This document shows, piece after piece, positions 45,481 to 56,300 of a stretch of 64,000 nucleotides of DNA. Both the position numbers and the translations under genes were made by a program. Position 1 is the stretch's first letter, and each line of letters opens with the position of its first letter. The notes below the pieces were generated by a model. That model was not told the DNA's origin. It did not search any database and worked only from the letters and a program-made list of their open reading frames with translations. The stretch comes from Mercurialis annua (Eukaryota > Streptophyta > Magnoliopsida > Malpighiales > Euphorbiaceae), in assembly GCF_937616625.2 (NCBI RefSeq), contig NC_065575.1, positions 7,881,501 through 7,945,500 of the forward strand, read 5' to 3'.

Positions 45481-46428
45481 AGCAAATTACTCTAAAAATC
45501 CTCACATTTGTCATAATTCATAGTTTATTATTCCTTATTTGAAAATCAAACGATTTGATACCTCAGATTTGATTTTGCAAACTATAAGACCCTTAAATAT
45601 GGATACCAAATCGTTAACGGAATGAAACGTGAGATACCAAATGGTTTGCAAATCATTTGAAAATTGATGTAGCGGAAGTCACAAAATAAACACAGTATAA
45701 CTTAAAAGATGTTGATAATCAAATTATGCCAGCAATTAACTTTTAAAATTTATTGATTCAATAAAGAGAATACTAGACAATAGGCATCAAAAGTCGCTGA
45801 TTCAACTGAAAACCGATATTTGGAAAAATAAACAAATTATCTCAAAACATCAAAAAGTTCCGTTCAACAACTCATAAGGGTATTTAAATAATAAGACAAA
45901 ATAAAAACCCTAAACTGGGTGTAAAACGAAATAAACTCAAAAGCCTCAAAAACTGCCGAAATCACAAAAACACCATTTTGAGGGTACAGATGATGGAAAT
46001 CAGCCCAAAAGTGACGTAGGCCATAAGCAAAGCTAATGGGTATCAATCGTTGGCCCGTTTCCAATAAAGTTAGACTCCGGAACCGCCCAAATCGCACACT
46101 TACAACTTCGGCAGAATTACGAAATTGCCATTATGCCACTTCGCGCTTCCTTTTCTCCATGAACTCAAAATCCGTCTCCGCAACCGCATCAAAAATGAGG
46201 TATCAAATCGTTTACATAATTGAAACTGAGGTATCAAATCGTTTAGATAATTAAAACTGAGGTACCAAATCGTTTGAAAGTGAATATCAAATTATTAACG
46301 GAATTAACAGAAGGGCCTTATAGTTTAAAAAATTAAACTGAATTACCAAATAAATTTGATTTTCAAATAAGGGATATCAAACTGTGAATTATGACAAACA
46401 TGAGGAGTCTTAGAGTAATTTGCTCTAC
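45481..46428. mobile_element. Long-TIR element with non-repetitive interior
   Basis: The left arm from 45482 (GCAAATTACTCTAAAAATCC) and the right arm ending about 46427 (..GAGTCTTAGAGTAATTTGC) are inverted over about 150-200 bp with substitutions. The middle (about 45660-46190) is single-copy looking and more GC-rich (e.g. TTGGCCCGTTTCC, CCGAAATCAC). No 9-bp duplication found. Mutator-like by style. Confidence 0.6.
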
Positions 46429-46484
46429 ATACAAATATGTAAAGGGAGCAATTAGCCTAATAAAGAAAAACTAATCTATAACTA

Positions 46485-47013
46485 TCTATACTATATATAA
46501 AAGCACGGATGGGGGGTGGGGGACATACAAATTTACTGAATAATTCTTTTCAGTTTACTACTAAATAAAAGTTTTATAGTCATAATTATTTATTTAATTA
46601 ATCACTATTGTAATTAAAGTCCTAATTAGAATGGGTAGCTAAATTCTCTCCAATTTAATTTTTAGTATGTAAAAAATAACTAAATTGTCTTCAAATTAGT
46701 AGGAATACCTATCTTTTAATTTGATTGAATTATAAAATTAAAATACTGTATTTGGTCAATATATTATTATTTAAATTTCTATCTTATTATTTTAAAAGAT
46801 ATTATTAATAAAATTAAGTTAATTATTTAATTATGATTATTATAAAACCAAAACAAGAATAAATTCAGTATGGAAAAAAAATTAATAACTAAATATATTA
46901 TATTTATTTTTACAAAAATTGTTAACTAATTTAATATTAATTATAAATAAAAAATTATATAATTATAATAAATTTACTAATATATTCATTGAGGAGTTAC
47001 AATGCGAAACTAG
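46485..47013 (+). mobile_element. Helitron-like non-autonomous element
   Basis: Starts TCTATACTATATATAAAAGC after A. A candidate end GCGAAACTAG is followed by T at 47014, so A/T flanks and a CTAG end fit Helitron rules. The 3' hairpin is weak. Same 5' family as 27809. Confidence 0.6.
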
Positions 47014-47366
47014 TACATCAAAATAGCTTTATTAATTGGGAAACAAAGAAAAAAAAATCTTTACTGTGCAAGAAAACACTTAATAACCTATTTTAATTAA
47101 AATTATAATTTAATTAAAATAATATATTAAAAAATTATAACAAGTAAACAGCCATAATATTATAATTTTGGTATAGGTCGATTATTAATAACCTATTTTA
47201 AAAGTCCTACACTTGACCAACAAGTATTTGGCTTCCTAAACCGCTAAGGAAACAGTAAATATTTTTTTACTTTTTAAATTATGAATTAGGGTTAGAGAAA
47301 AAATAACTAAATAGGATACAATTGCAAAGCAGTCCTTATTGCATTACGATTTCTCACCCGGTCCTC
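47014..47366. other. Promoter side of the ZAT gene
   Basis: AT-rich DNA without genes. Proximal promoter of the downstream zinc-finger gene. Confidence 0.5.
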
Positions 47367-47375
47367 TATATATAA
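47367..47375 (+). promoter_or_regulatory. TATA box of the zinc-finger gene
   Basis: TATATATAA, 73 bases before the ATG, in the right place for a plant core promoter. Confidence 0.7.
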
Positions 47376-47447
47376 CACATTCCTTACAGTTTAAGCTTAT
47401 TAGTAAGAGTCTTCAGCTCCATCACTTCTTCATTCTACAGCTCCATT

Positions 47448-48182
47448 ATGGTTATGAACATGTTCGTCACTGACCAAACTAACAACAAAATCGATCACGA
47501 TACCTCGACCGGGGTTGTTGATGTTGGTATTGAATTAAAGGATTGGCCGAGGGAATTGAAGAAGAAGAGGAAACATTGTTACGAGGACGAGATAAACGAG
47601 CCGACGACGAAGAAGAACAAGGTCGTCAAGCTAAAGGAGGCGACGGGGTTGGTTGAGCCGAAGAGGAATGTATACCAATGTAAGGAATGCAAGCAGGATT
47701 TCGATAATTTTCGAGCGCTTGGCGGGCATATGGCTTCGCATAATAGAAAGATGAGGAGCGATGATGATCTTATGAACACTAGTTATAAATGTCCAATATG
47801 CCATCACGTTTTCAATGATTTTCGAGCTCTCGGCGGGCATATAGCTTCGCATAACAGAAAGGACAGAGCCGAGAAAGCTGCTTTAGGGGGAGACAGCTCG
47901 TTATGTATCGTAGCAGGATCGTCGGTTGGCAGTTTGAGAGACAAGAGTTACGAGTGTAATATTTGCTACAAGAAGTTTTTAACCGGGCAGGCGCTTGGAG
48001 GTCATAAAACTTATCATAGGAAAATTGCTGACAGTTTGATTCACGCTCAGGAAAATCCTGAAGGTAAACTCAGATCGAATCAAGTTTCGTCACATCCTGA
48101 AACTCGAGTTAAATCAAGTTGTGGAAAAGTAATCCTTTTCGGAATTGATTTGAATGCCTCCCCATCTGTTGCAAGATGCTAA
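47448..48182 (+). CDS. C2H2 zinc-finger transcription repressor, ZAT type (three fingers)
   Basis: An intronless 244-residue nuclear protein likely to bind DNA and repress transcription. A basic patch KKKRKH is at 38-43. Finger 1 is CKECKQDFDNFRALGGHMAS (78-97), finger 2 CPICHHVFNDFRALGGHIAS (115-134) and finger 3 CNICYKKFLTGQALGGHKTY (170-189). All have the plant ALGGH signature in the recognition helix; fingers 1 and 2 read FRALGGH rather than QALGGH, so their contacts may differ from finger 3. The C-terminus carries FGIDLNASP (232-240), an EAR motif of the DLNxxP class that recruits TOPLESS-type co-repressors. Start: the ATG at 47448 is the first after the TATA box; an in-frame ATG follows at 47454. 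Members of this family act in stress and developmental responses; the exact role here is not deducible. Confidence 0.95.
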   Translation: MVMNMFVTDQTNNKIDHDTSTGVVDVGIELKDWPRELKKKRKHCYEDEINEPTTKKNKVVKLKEATGLVEPKRNVYQCKECKQDFDNFRALGGHMASHNRKMRSDDDLMNTSYKCPICHHVFNDFRALGGHIASHNRKDRAEKAALGGDSSLCIVAGSSVGSLRDKSYECNICYKKFLTGQALGGHKTYHRKIADSLIHAQENPEGKLRSNQVSSHPETRVKSSCGKVILFGIDLNASPSVARC

Positions 48183-48600
48183 ATTATTTTAGTTAGTTTA
48201 GGACTTCAATTTAATTTTTCTTTTTGAACTACGGCAATTGGTTTAACAGCTGAAAGTAGTTTGTAGCAGTAGAATTCACCCCAGTTGGGGGAATTGGTTT
48301 TCTATATTTCAAGAATTTTGATATGTAAATATATATTTGTTCGAATTATAATCTAGTTAAACGAGGTATTGCACAGAACCTACGAAGAATTTGTCATTGG
48401 GGGAAAATCTCCATTTAAGTTTAGGATATATATTCCGTAAGAAAAAGCGTGTGCCATCTACTTAACAAGCAATGTTAACATCTTTTCAACTATATCAATA
48501 GCTGAAGGGTGGACAGTTGGGAACTTCTCGGTGAAAGATTGGCGACGATAAAGAGGAAGTTGTCGAATGTTGCGTTCTCATTAAGAAATCCCAACTCCGC
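48183..48600. other. 3' flank of the ZAT gene
   Basis: 3' UTR and intergenic DNA; no gene supported. Confidence 0.5.
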
Positions 48601-48603
48601 CTC

Positions 48604-48880
48604 TGATGGAAATTTAATTTGGCCGAGTTGAGCTGCATATGAGTTCAATTTGCTGCTCTGCTTCGAGCTGTAATTGAGTTGCTCTTCTTCTGTGCACATC
48701 AGTGATGTTTGAGCGTATTCGTGTTGCCCTATCTATTTACACCTCGAAGTTTAACCATTTGAGATTTTTTTGTCAACTGGTACGGGTGGTTTTCTTAAAT
48801 CTTACATTGCATTTGTAGCTGCATTAGGATTAGGTAGCTGCATTCACTTACTATCCATGATTGCTTTTGCTATAAACTAG
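48604..48880 (+). repeat. Diverged copy of the P2 downstream flank
   Basis: GGAAATTTAATTTGGCCGAG then TGCTGCTCTGCTTCGAGCTG and later TAGCTGCATTCACTTACTAT..GATTGCTTTTG match, in the same order, the region about 34845-35510 behind RPP2. No P2 coding sequence accompanies it. Confidence 0.8.
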
Positions 48881-50040
48881 AAGCAGTAAGTTTAATGAAG
48901 TGTCACAACCTGTTATAAACAACAACAAAAAGAATCAAAAATTAGAATGTAAATAGGATTGCATATTATAAAATTATCCCCTCTGAGGGATCTCATCAAA
49001 CACAGTTACAAAGCTAATCTCTGTACAATAGTTTAGCTAACGAAGCTATTAAGCTCGTATCTGAAATAACCTCGTATAGCATCTCGTCCAAAAGATGCTG
49101 TATTGTATGTACGGATTGATGTTGAGTTTCTACTTGTGAAATTGCTGCTGCTTTATGCTGTTGGTTGCATTTTTGCAGTCTCTTCCGTATTAATATGCAT
49201 CTCTTCTAAATTTTACGTGTGTATTTTATTGAGCCGACCAAGCCGAGGTATATAAATTGATTTGAAAACTACTTATTAGAATGCAGTTTAATCATTTTCA
49301 GTTTGATAAGTTCAAGATGGGCAATGTTATGATTTTCAATCTTCTTTCATGTTCTGTTTTATCTTCTTTTACTTCTTTTACATATATTTCCGAAAAGATA
49401 ACATCAGTGCAACCCTTGCTTAAATTTATATCTTTATTCCCTCAAAATCAATCGGAGATATTTTTAACACTATGTCTATTACTAAGGCAATTGCAGCCAT
49501 CTTTAGCCTCATATACGCGTCATGGTGATTAAACATAAGACTAGTTGACATATGTCATTACTGTGACTACACCAAAAGGGACTTTTAGCAGCGAATATCT
49601 AAAGACGCTTTTACAAGGTGCAGCTGGTTTTGTAGTTATTAATGTAACGACGTTTAATAAAGGCAGATATTAACTTCATCGGTGCATAAAGGCCATTTCC
49701 TTTCAATCATTTTGTGCAGCATAAGTTTCGCATCCTGCTTTTTACTTGTAAATATGCCTTAGTAAATAGTAATGTATCTTCTCTTTTACTGGTTATACAG
49801 TTATATTTCTCTTTTTCACTCATTGAATATATGTTGTGCTTGATCAACTATTAGTTAATTGTATGGTTTTTATGATAATAGGCATATATGCTTATGATAT
49901 TTGAAGTTGTAGGTATATATTGATAATGCTATTACCTTTACTTTCACATTGCAGCTCTAAAATATCATTTATAGTATGTATCTTTTTGTCTATTTAATCT
50001 GTAGTTTTAGTGTACAAATGTATATTTTGAATGTTTACCA
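48881..50040. other. Intergenic DNA
   Basis: No gene. At 49570-49680 a stretch (ACTACACCAAAAGGGACTTT then GCAGCGAATATCT) looks like one end of a CACTA-type element, without a partner end. Confidence 0.4.
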
Positions 50041-50041
50041 G

Positions 50042-50339
50042 AGAAAGGCCTTCAAAACCTGAACGCTCATCAAGTGTAGAAATCGCCAACTGTAGAAAAT
50101 TCAAATCATTATCAGAAGGGTTCTGATACTTGACTTCACTCGAGTACTTAAGGATGGGCAAATGTACAGAGTTAGCTGCTTTACCAGATGAGATTAAACA
50201 CTTGGTATCTCTTACTTATTTATCCCTATATAATCAACCCAACTTGGCTTCTATGCCACACTCATTTGGCAACCTCATCTCTCTGAGTTCATTATCCATT
50301 CTTGATTGTCCAAAGCTTATTAAGAACCTCGCCCGCTGA
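50042..50339 (+). pseudogene. Leucine-rich-repeat scrap of an NBS-LRR resistance gene
   Basis: Reads SVEIANCRKFKSLSEGF, a stop, then LTSLEYLRMGKCTELAALPD, EIKHLVSLTYLSLYNQPNLA, SMPHSFGNLISLSSLSILDC and PKLIKNLAR before a stop. The Leu spacing and C-x(3)-L-x(2)-LP pattern are typical of the last repeats of CC-NBS-LRR proteins. A further frameshift lies before SVEIANC. No nucleotide-binding domain is nearby. Confidence 0.8.
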
Positions 50340-50679
50340 AATAATTTAATAAGTAAAAGATGTCATGAACTAGTAAAATGATGTGAGAAGCCGACAAGAG
50401 AGGACTAGTATAAAATATCACGTATTCCGAGTAGCTATTTAGATAAGACAATTATAGGTCCGAAAAGCTATAGTAGCCGCAGGGTATGTCGAAGATCCTA
50501 TAAGTTTGATATATGTCTATTGTTGAAGTTAAGACATTCTTCTAATTTTGAAGCTTCTTTAACATGTACTTTTTAACTGGATTAACTCTAACGCATGTCG
50601 CTGATTTTGTATTCTTAAATCTAACGGCGTTTTATAGAGATGCTTTTAATTTACAAGGTAAAACAGAAGCAGTTTAACC

Positions 50680-50970
50680 TTAAATTAGATCCTTTTTTTC
50701 TTTGATTGGAAAAGGAGAAATATATAAACTCTCAAACACCAAAGCGATATCTTCAAAAATACAAGGCCAAATATGATTAGAAACATCCTCCATAACCACT
50801 ACTTCTTGCGGAATAGATAACGCCCATTGCGCTATATTATGGGCTGTTTTGTTATTACCTATATGAGTAAAGACAAAACAAACACTGTAAAAATACGAAA
50901 GTGAAGAAAATATATCCTCAAGAACTAGGTATCTGAAGGAAAGACTCAAACTAGGACCGGAAAAAGTCAA
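50680..50970 (-). pseudogene. RNase H-like tail of a LINE (RVT_3 type), fragment
   Basis: The minus-strand frame contains VCFVFTHIGNNKTAHNIAQW, resembling the conserved end of the plant LINE RNase H-like domain (..R..N..AH.LA..A). Upstream and catalytic blocks are not visible. Confidence 0.5.
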
Positions 50971-51199
50971 ACTCTAGGCGGGCTGCTAGGTTTCACCTAC
51001 GCTACAGTTTCACAAGATTTAACCTTTCTTGTGAAACCGGGTTCCAGAGCACGAGGGAATGGGTTTTCATTCCCGGAACCACCTTTAGTAGATGCCGAAC
51101 CTGCTGCCTCATTGAAGAAGGGGGCGAGTGCAGCAGCTACATGGACCCCTTCCTTTTTGTTGTTGCCAGCGCTTTCTGATAGGAGTAAAATACTTCTAT

Positions 51200-51410
51200 A
51201 TTCTAGAGTGTTTTGATGCTCTTTAACATCTTTTGTTATGCATTTTGAGGTGTATATGTATCTTATTTGTGTGCTTAAGCGTTTCAAGATAACGGAGCGT
51301 TATGGAGCATCTTTGGTGTTAAAAGAGGAAGAAGCAAGCAAGAAGCAAGCAAGGGAGCAAAAGAATTGAAGAATTCATGAAACCTGTGCATTGCACGGAT
51401 CGTGCACATT
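51200..51410 (+). mobile_element. Possible Athila-type LTR start
   Basis: TGTTTTGATGCTCTTTAACA and TTATTTGTGTGCTTAAGCGT resemble the start of Athila LTRs as I remember them. No second LTR or internal region identified. Confidence 0.35.
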
Positions 51411-51647
51411 TAATTTAAAGAGTTTGACTCTTTTAAAAAGTTCATTAGAGATGCTTTTAATACTGCAATTTTCATTAAATTAATTTTAGAATTAAAATAT
51501 ATAAAATTTATTAAAATTTAACAAATAAAAAGTTGCAAAAATTAAATAAAAAATTTGGGGCCAAAAAAATTGGTAGTGGCAGTTTTAAATGTCTTTATAA
51601 TAAAGGTTAATATAACTTAAATATTCCGTCTCTATAATGAATGTTAA

Positions 51648-51833
51648 TCTATACTATATATATAAGGACGGATGAAGGGAAAAGGAGATACACATTTACG
51701 TTATTGTTCTATTGAGATAATTATTAAAGTTAATTAGAGATAAAATACTAACTAAAATAAACTACTTATATTACTATTTCAAGATAATTGTAGAGAATAT
51801 TAAATAAAATAGAATACTTTAATATATAATAAT
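51648..51833 (+). mobile_element. Helitron-like 5' end
   Basis: TCTATACTATATATATAAGG followed by ACGGATGAAGGGAAA matches the 5' ends at 27809 and 46485. The 3' end is not found; the sequence runs into the MITE at 51834. Confidence 0.5.
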
Positions 51834-52189
51834 GGCCTACTCATTTTTTAAATTCAAACTTTTATACTTCTATCAATTACGACTAAACCTTTTAAATTTT
51901 ACAATCATGTCCAATTTGAAAGTTTTTTTTGCAACAGTAATTTAAAATTCAAACTTTTGGAAATTACGACCAAATTTTAGAAAATTGTCTAATTTCTAAA
52001 AAAAGTTAATATAAACTTTTGGCCGCAATTGATAAAAATTAAAAGGTTTGGATTTTAAAAAACAAAATTTAAAGTTTTGGCCATAGTTGCAAATAAAACT
52101 TTCAAATTGGACATAATTGTAAACTTTAAAAAGTTTGGCCGTAATTGATAAAAAAACGCAAAAATTTGCATTTAAAAAATAATTAGGCC
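51834..52189. mobile_element. MITE with GGCCTA ends
   Basis: Ends GGCCTACTCATTTTTTAAAT and its inverse (ATTTAAAAAATAATTAGGCC). The inside repeats TTACGACCAAA and TTTGGCCGTAATTGATAAA in opposite orientations. Same family as the split element around 38.7 and 39.1 kb. Flanking duplication unclear. Confidence 0.75.
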
Positions 52190-53290
52190 TAAAAATAATA
52201 AATTATATAAAAACAATTTTTTTAGAAAATATATTTGCATTTTGACTAAAAACATGAATAAAGTGTAAAATTATTTGGCTTAATTTATAATTTAACTTAT
52301 GAATTTATATCTTTTTATCCTTTTGATCCATCATCTTGCATTTTAGCTTTAGAAATAGAGAGTGAGACATAAACACACTAATTTGCAAAAACAATAACGT
52401 AACTAGACAACCACCTAATTCAACACATTACATAACTAAAAGTGAAAGGCTGGATAGATTAAACTGAAAAATAAAAATTAAATTGGTGAAAGAAAAAAAA
52501 ATCAATTTTTTATAACAAAAAAAGTTGATTAATATAAAAAAAATTATGTGGCAATCTAGTTACATTATTGTTTTATGGATTATGGATTCAATATTTTTAA
52601 TCCATAATCCATAAAACTTAGCATATTTTATTTTTTATTTGAGAATTATAGATTAAATATTTGTATTTTTAGAGTTTTTTTGTTATTAAAATAATATAAA
52701 ATACGGCTAATCTTTTTTTAATATCGAACCTTTACAGATTTTGTCAGATATAATCAAATCTTTCAAAATCATCAATATTCATAACTTTTTCTAGCCATTT
52801 TTTGAATTTAACCTTAAATTATTACATGCAGGATTATTCTAAATGGCTAGAAAAGATTCTGAATATTTCAAAACGGGACGATTTTAAAAGATTTTGCTGT
52901 AACTGGCAAAACTCGCAAAGATCCGGTATTAAAAAAAGAACAGCCCTATAAAATAATATGAGAGAAAGATCAACTGGTATTTTTGAAGTTATAAGTAAAA
53001 AAAGTTGAAAAAGGATATTTTTGAACAATTAAATCTTATAAAAATGACAAGAGACTAAAAGGATAAAAGTAAAATAATGAGATGTTAGGGATGTTAAATT
53101 GAAAGGTGTGCAAAATAAGGGGTTAAATAATGCATTAATCCAAACTATTAAGTTTTACCTCTTTTCGTCTCTCTAGGCATTATTTTTACATGGGTTTTGG
53201 ACCGTTAAATACCCTAATCAAATCTTGATTTTCTTCACATTTTCCTCTGAAATCAGAACTTTGTTGCAATTGAGGTCGATTCTTGATCTG
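52190..53290. other. Upstream region of the RS-rich gene with a perfect hairpin
   Basis: AT-rich. Contains a perfect 19-bp inverted repeat (52570-52588 with 52599-52617, 10-base loop). The gene's promoter probably lies in 53100-53290; no clear TATA box. Confidence 0.6.
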
Positions 53291-53303
53291 GGCATATCAA
53301 AAA

Positions 53304-56300
53304 ATGGGGAAAAATCAAGCTTACAAAGCTATGCAAAGAGCGAGACTTGGCTCTAGCTCTGCAGGCCCAGAAGAGGTCGAAGATGGCATGGTTTGTACCC
53401 TTTCATACCATTTCCCTCTACCCACTTCCTCTAATTTTATAATTCTTGTGTTCTTCAATTCGATTGTGCACCTAATTTTGAAAAACAAAAAGTTATTGTA
53501 AGGTTGCTTGGTAGACTGTTGTGTTATGAGTTGCTTGGGTTTATTGCAAGTATCTTCAGAAATTTCTTTACTAAAGGATCTTAAAGCACCAAATGACCAT
53601 AAAATTATGAGATGCTGAGATGTTGATTTGATTTTAGATTTTCGTCTTGTTTGAATTAATAAATGCAGCTCTCTAGGGTGATAAGGCAGCATATTACATA
53701 GGTCTTAACTCGAAGTCATCCAATCGTGATGCTAGTTGTTCCGTAGGCATTCAAGTGTCACACGCATATTGAGTGGCCTTGCTCAAATAGGCCATCTTGT
53801 AAAAAATGCAGTTTATTATTCAATTGACATAAGTTCAAATCCAACTCTTTTAGGTGTATGCCACAGTCTGTGAAAAAGAAACTTGAAACTTGGGAAAATA
53901 ATACTCATGTGCTTCTTTAGTTAATTTAGTTGAGCTTTTTAATGGGAACTTTCATCATATTTTTTTTTTGGCTGATGCGTCAAATTACAATTGCATGTCA
54001 AATGATCTTCTAAAGTACCTATATTCATTGTGAAATTATATGTGTTAGGCTTTGCTTTTTCTTCCGTCTTTATTGTTTAAATTAAGAAAAAAGACATGTT
54101 TTAATGCATTCTCAATAGGGTGTTAATTATTTCAATTATTGGAACATATGCTGAAGAATGGTGTGGAGATCGGCTTCTTGATTGCAATCTAGTAAATGGA
54201 CTGTTTGCTTTTTCTATTAAGCTGATGATGTAATATTTATAATTCATTAAAATGAGTTTATTGAAAAATGTGTATCCATGTGGATGCTTCCTTGATATTT
54301 TTGCAAATTATGTCATGCACAATCTGTTTGTATGTAGCTCAGTTAATTTTATAATCGTTTCAGTAATATATTTTTTGAAATGTAAATGATATGGTGGACA
54401 CTCACAGATTTTGAGTGGATAACTTTAGGTAATAATAAGCACCAGTTTTCTTTTGTTCTTTCCCTTTTTGGATACAAGCCTAAGAAAACTTCTCTATCAC
54501 AGAATTAGACAAGTCTGAACTAATAAATAATCTTGTGTAGTTGTATTGATTTCTCCATTTTTTTGGTTATCCCTTACGTTCTAAAAAGCATTTTAGTTTG
54601 TTTATCCTGGAACATTTCTGATGAGAAGAGTCGCAGGTGGATGGTTCTTTTCATTCACCAGCTTGGCATGCTGCTCGTTTGGCCAGCCTTAATACTTCTC
54701 ACACAGTCACATGGGAAGAGTTTAAGAAGAAGCAAAAGGTAAGCTTTTTATATTATTATTTCCTTTTCTTAGTTGGCATCACAATTAACCTTTGCATGTA
54801 TTTGTATTTTAATGCAAATTTGAGCTGGGGATAGGTTAATCCTTGTCTAAATCTTGGTGTTTTGGTGATAACATTATAAGTGAATAGAATCAGAAGATTG
54901 GCTGGTATTACAGATGTAGAAAGTTTTTACTTGGTAGTTATCATGAGGTCTACTATTATTTGGCATACTTAGGATGTAGCAAAATGCAAGATTAACCTGC
55001 ACTTTCTTTCTAAATTCTTTTCATCCAGTCCTAACTCATGAAGTCAGTCGTACTCTTCGGGGATGAATCATAATTAATGATTAAGTAGACTGATTGCTTG
55101 TAAATTGCAGACACGCAGCTGTAATTATGTGTTAGTAGCAGCAAGCTATTGGGAAAAGAATAGTTAAAAGATAAAACAGCGTTGCTCTATTACAACTATT
55201 GCTTTAGTGATTTTACCATAAAAAGGCTAATGGGGACAAGAAAAACCTTTTTGCATATTTTCTTTTACAGTAACTTGAGAAATGCAGTCTTGGAATTAGT
55301 TAGAAATCACAATCCACTACTCTAATTTTCTTTATACAGCTCTCTTACCATTTTGTCAGAAATGGGCTAACAGTTTCCTCATGGATTGATAATGTCATTA
55401 ATTGAGAACATGTCTTCATAAGGTAGAATTATTACAGCCTTACCGGTAAATTTAGCTGCATAGTGAAATTTTAGCTTCATTTTCCTATAATCCAATTCTG
55501 ATTGGAGTCTTAAAGGACATTTACTTTATTATCAAGGAAAAATCTAAGATTAAAAATTAATTATCCTTCATTTAAAAACCAAACTTCAAATAATTCTTAA
55601 AGGTAGAATGCTATGTGAAGTGCTGTTGGTGATCAAGCCTGGCATATGGTCTCGTGTGTGATGATTAACTTCTATTAAGTACTGTTCTATTAGAACACAA
55701 AAATAGTCTAAAACATGCAAGGAGTAATTTTCTGTTACCGTGATGCACAAACTTTGTCCCTCCTGGTAGTTTTCTCACTTCTGAAGCAAGAGAAACTTTT
55801 ATACTCTAAAAGTCTTGCAATTTTTGAACAAGGCAAAAGCGATAAAATTTGGAATGTAAACGTTAATAATAATTTTGGTTCATTGTGCAACTACTGTTTG
55901 GTACTTGATTCAAGGATAGTACTTAGTAGTCAAGGAAGTTTGCTATTTCAGTTCTGCAGTTGTTGCAATGAGGTACCATTATGTTTCAACAATTTAGGTC
56001 ATTGCTATGCCTATGGATTTAGGAGAAATCAGTTTTGGTGCTGTGAATTAATAGATTTTGGTCGAGTGTTCCAAATTTTCTTATCTTCCTTCTCACTCTC
56101 CCCGCCCCTTCCTGCCCCCTCCTCTCTTTATCTTATGTTCTGTCTCTTTCTTGGTGTCTTTGGTCTTAAATTTCTACAATAAGAAGCCAAAAATCATAAA
56201 AGTTGTCATTTGTTTGCTGAAATTCCTGGCGAAGAATGACTTTCAAATTTAACATTTTTACTGCTCATGCTTCAAATGGACCTTATATTGGCTTTGATTA

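Noticed and set aside
51031..51216. 61-codon plus-strand frame as a small gene
   Set aside because: No domain; it lies between LINE and LTR-like scraps and is better explained as retrotransposon sequence.
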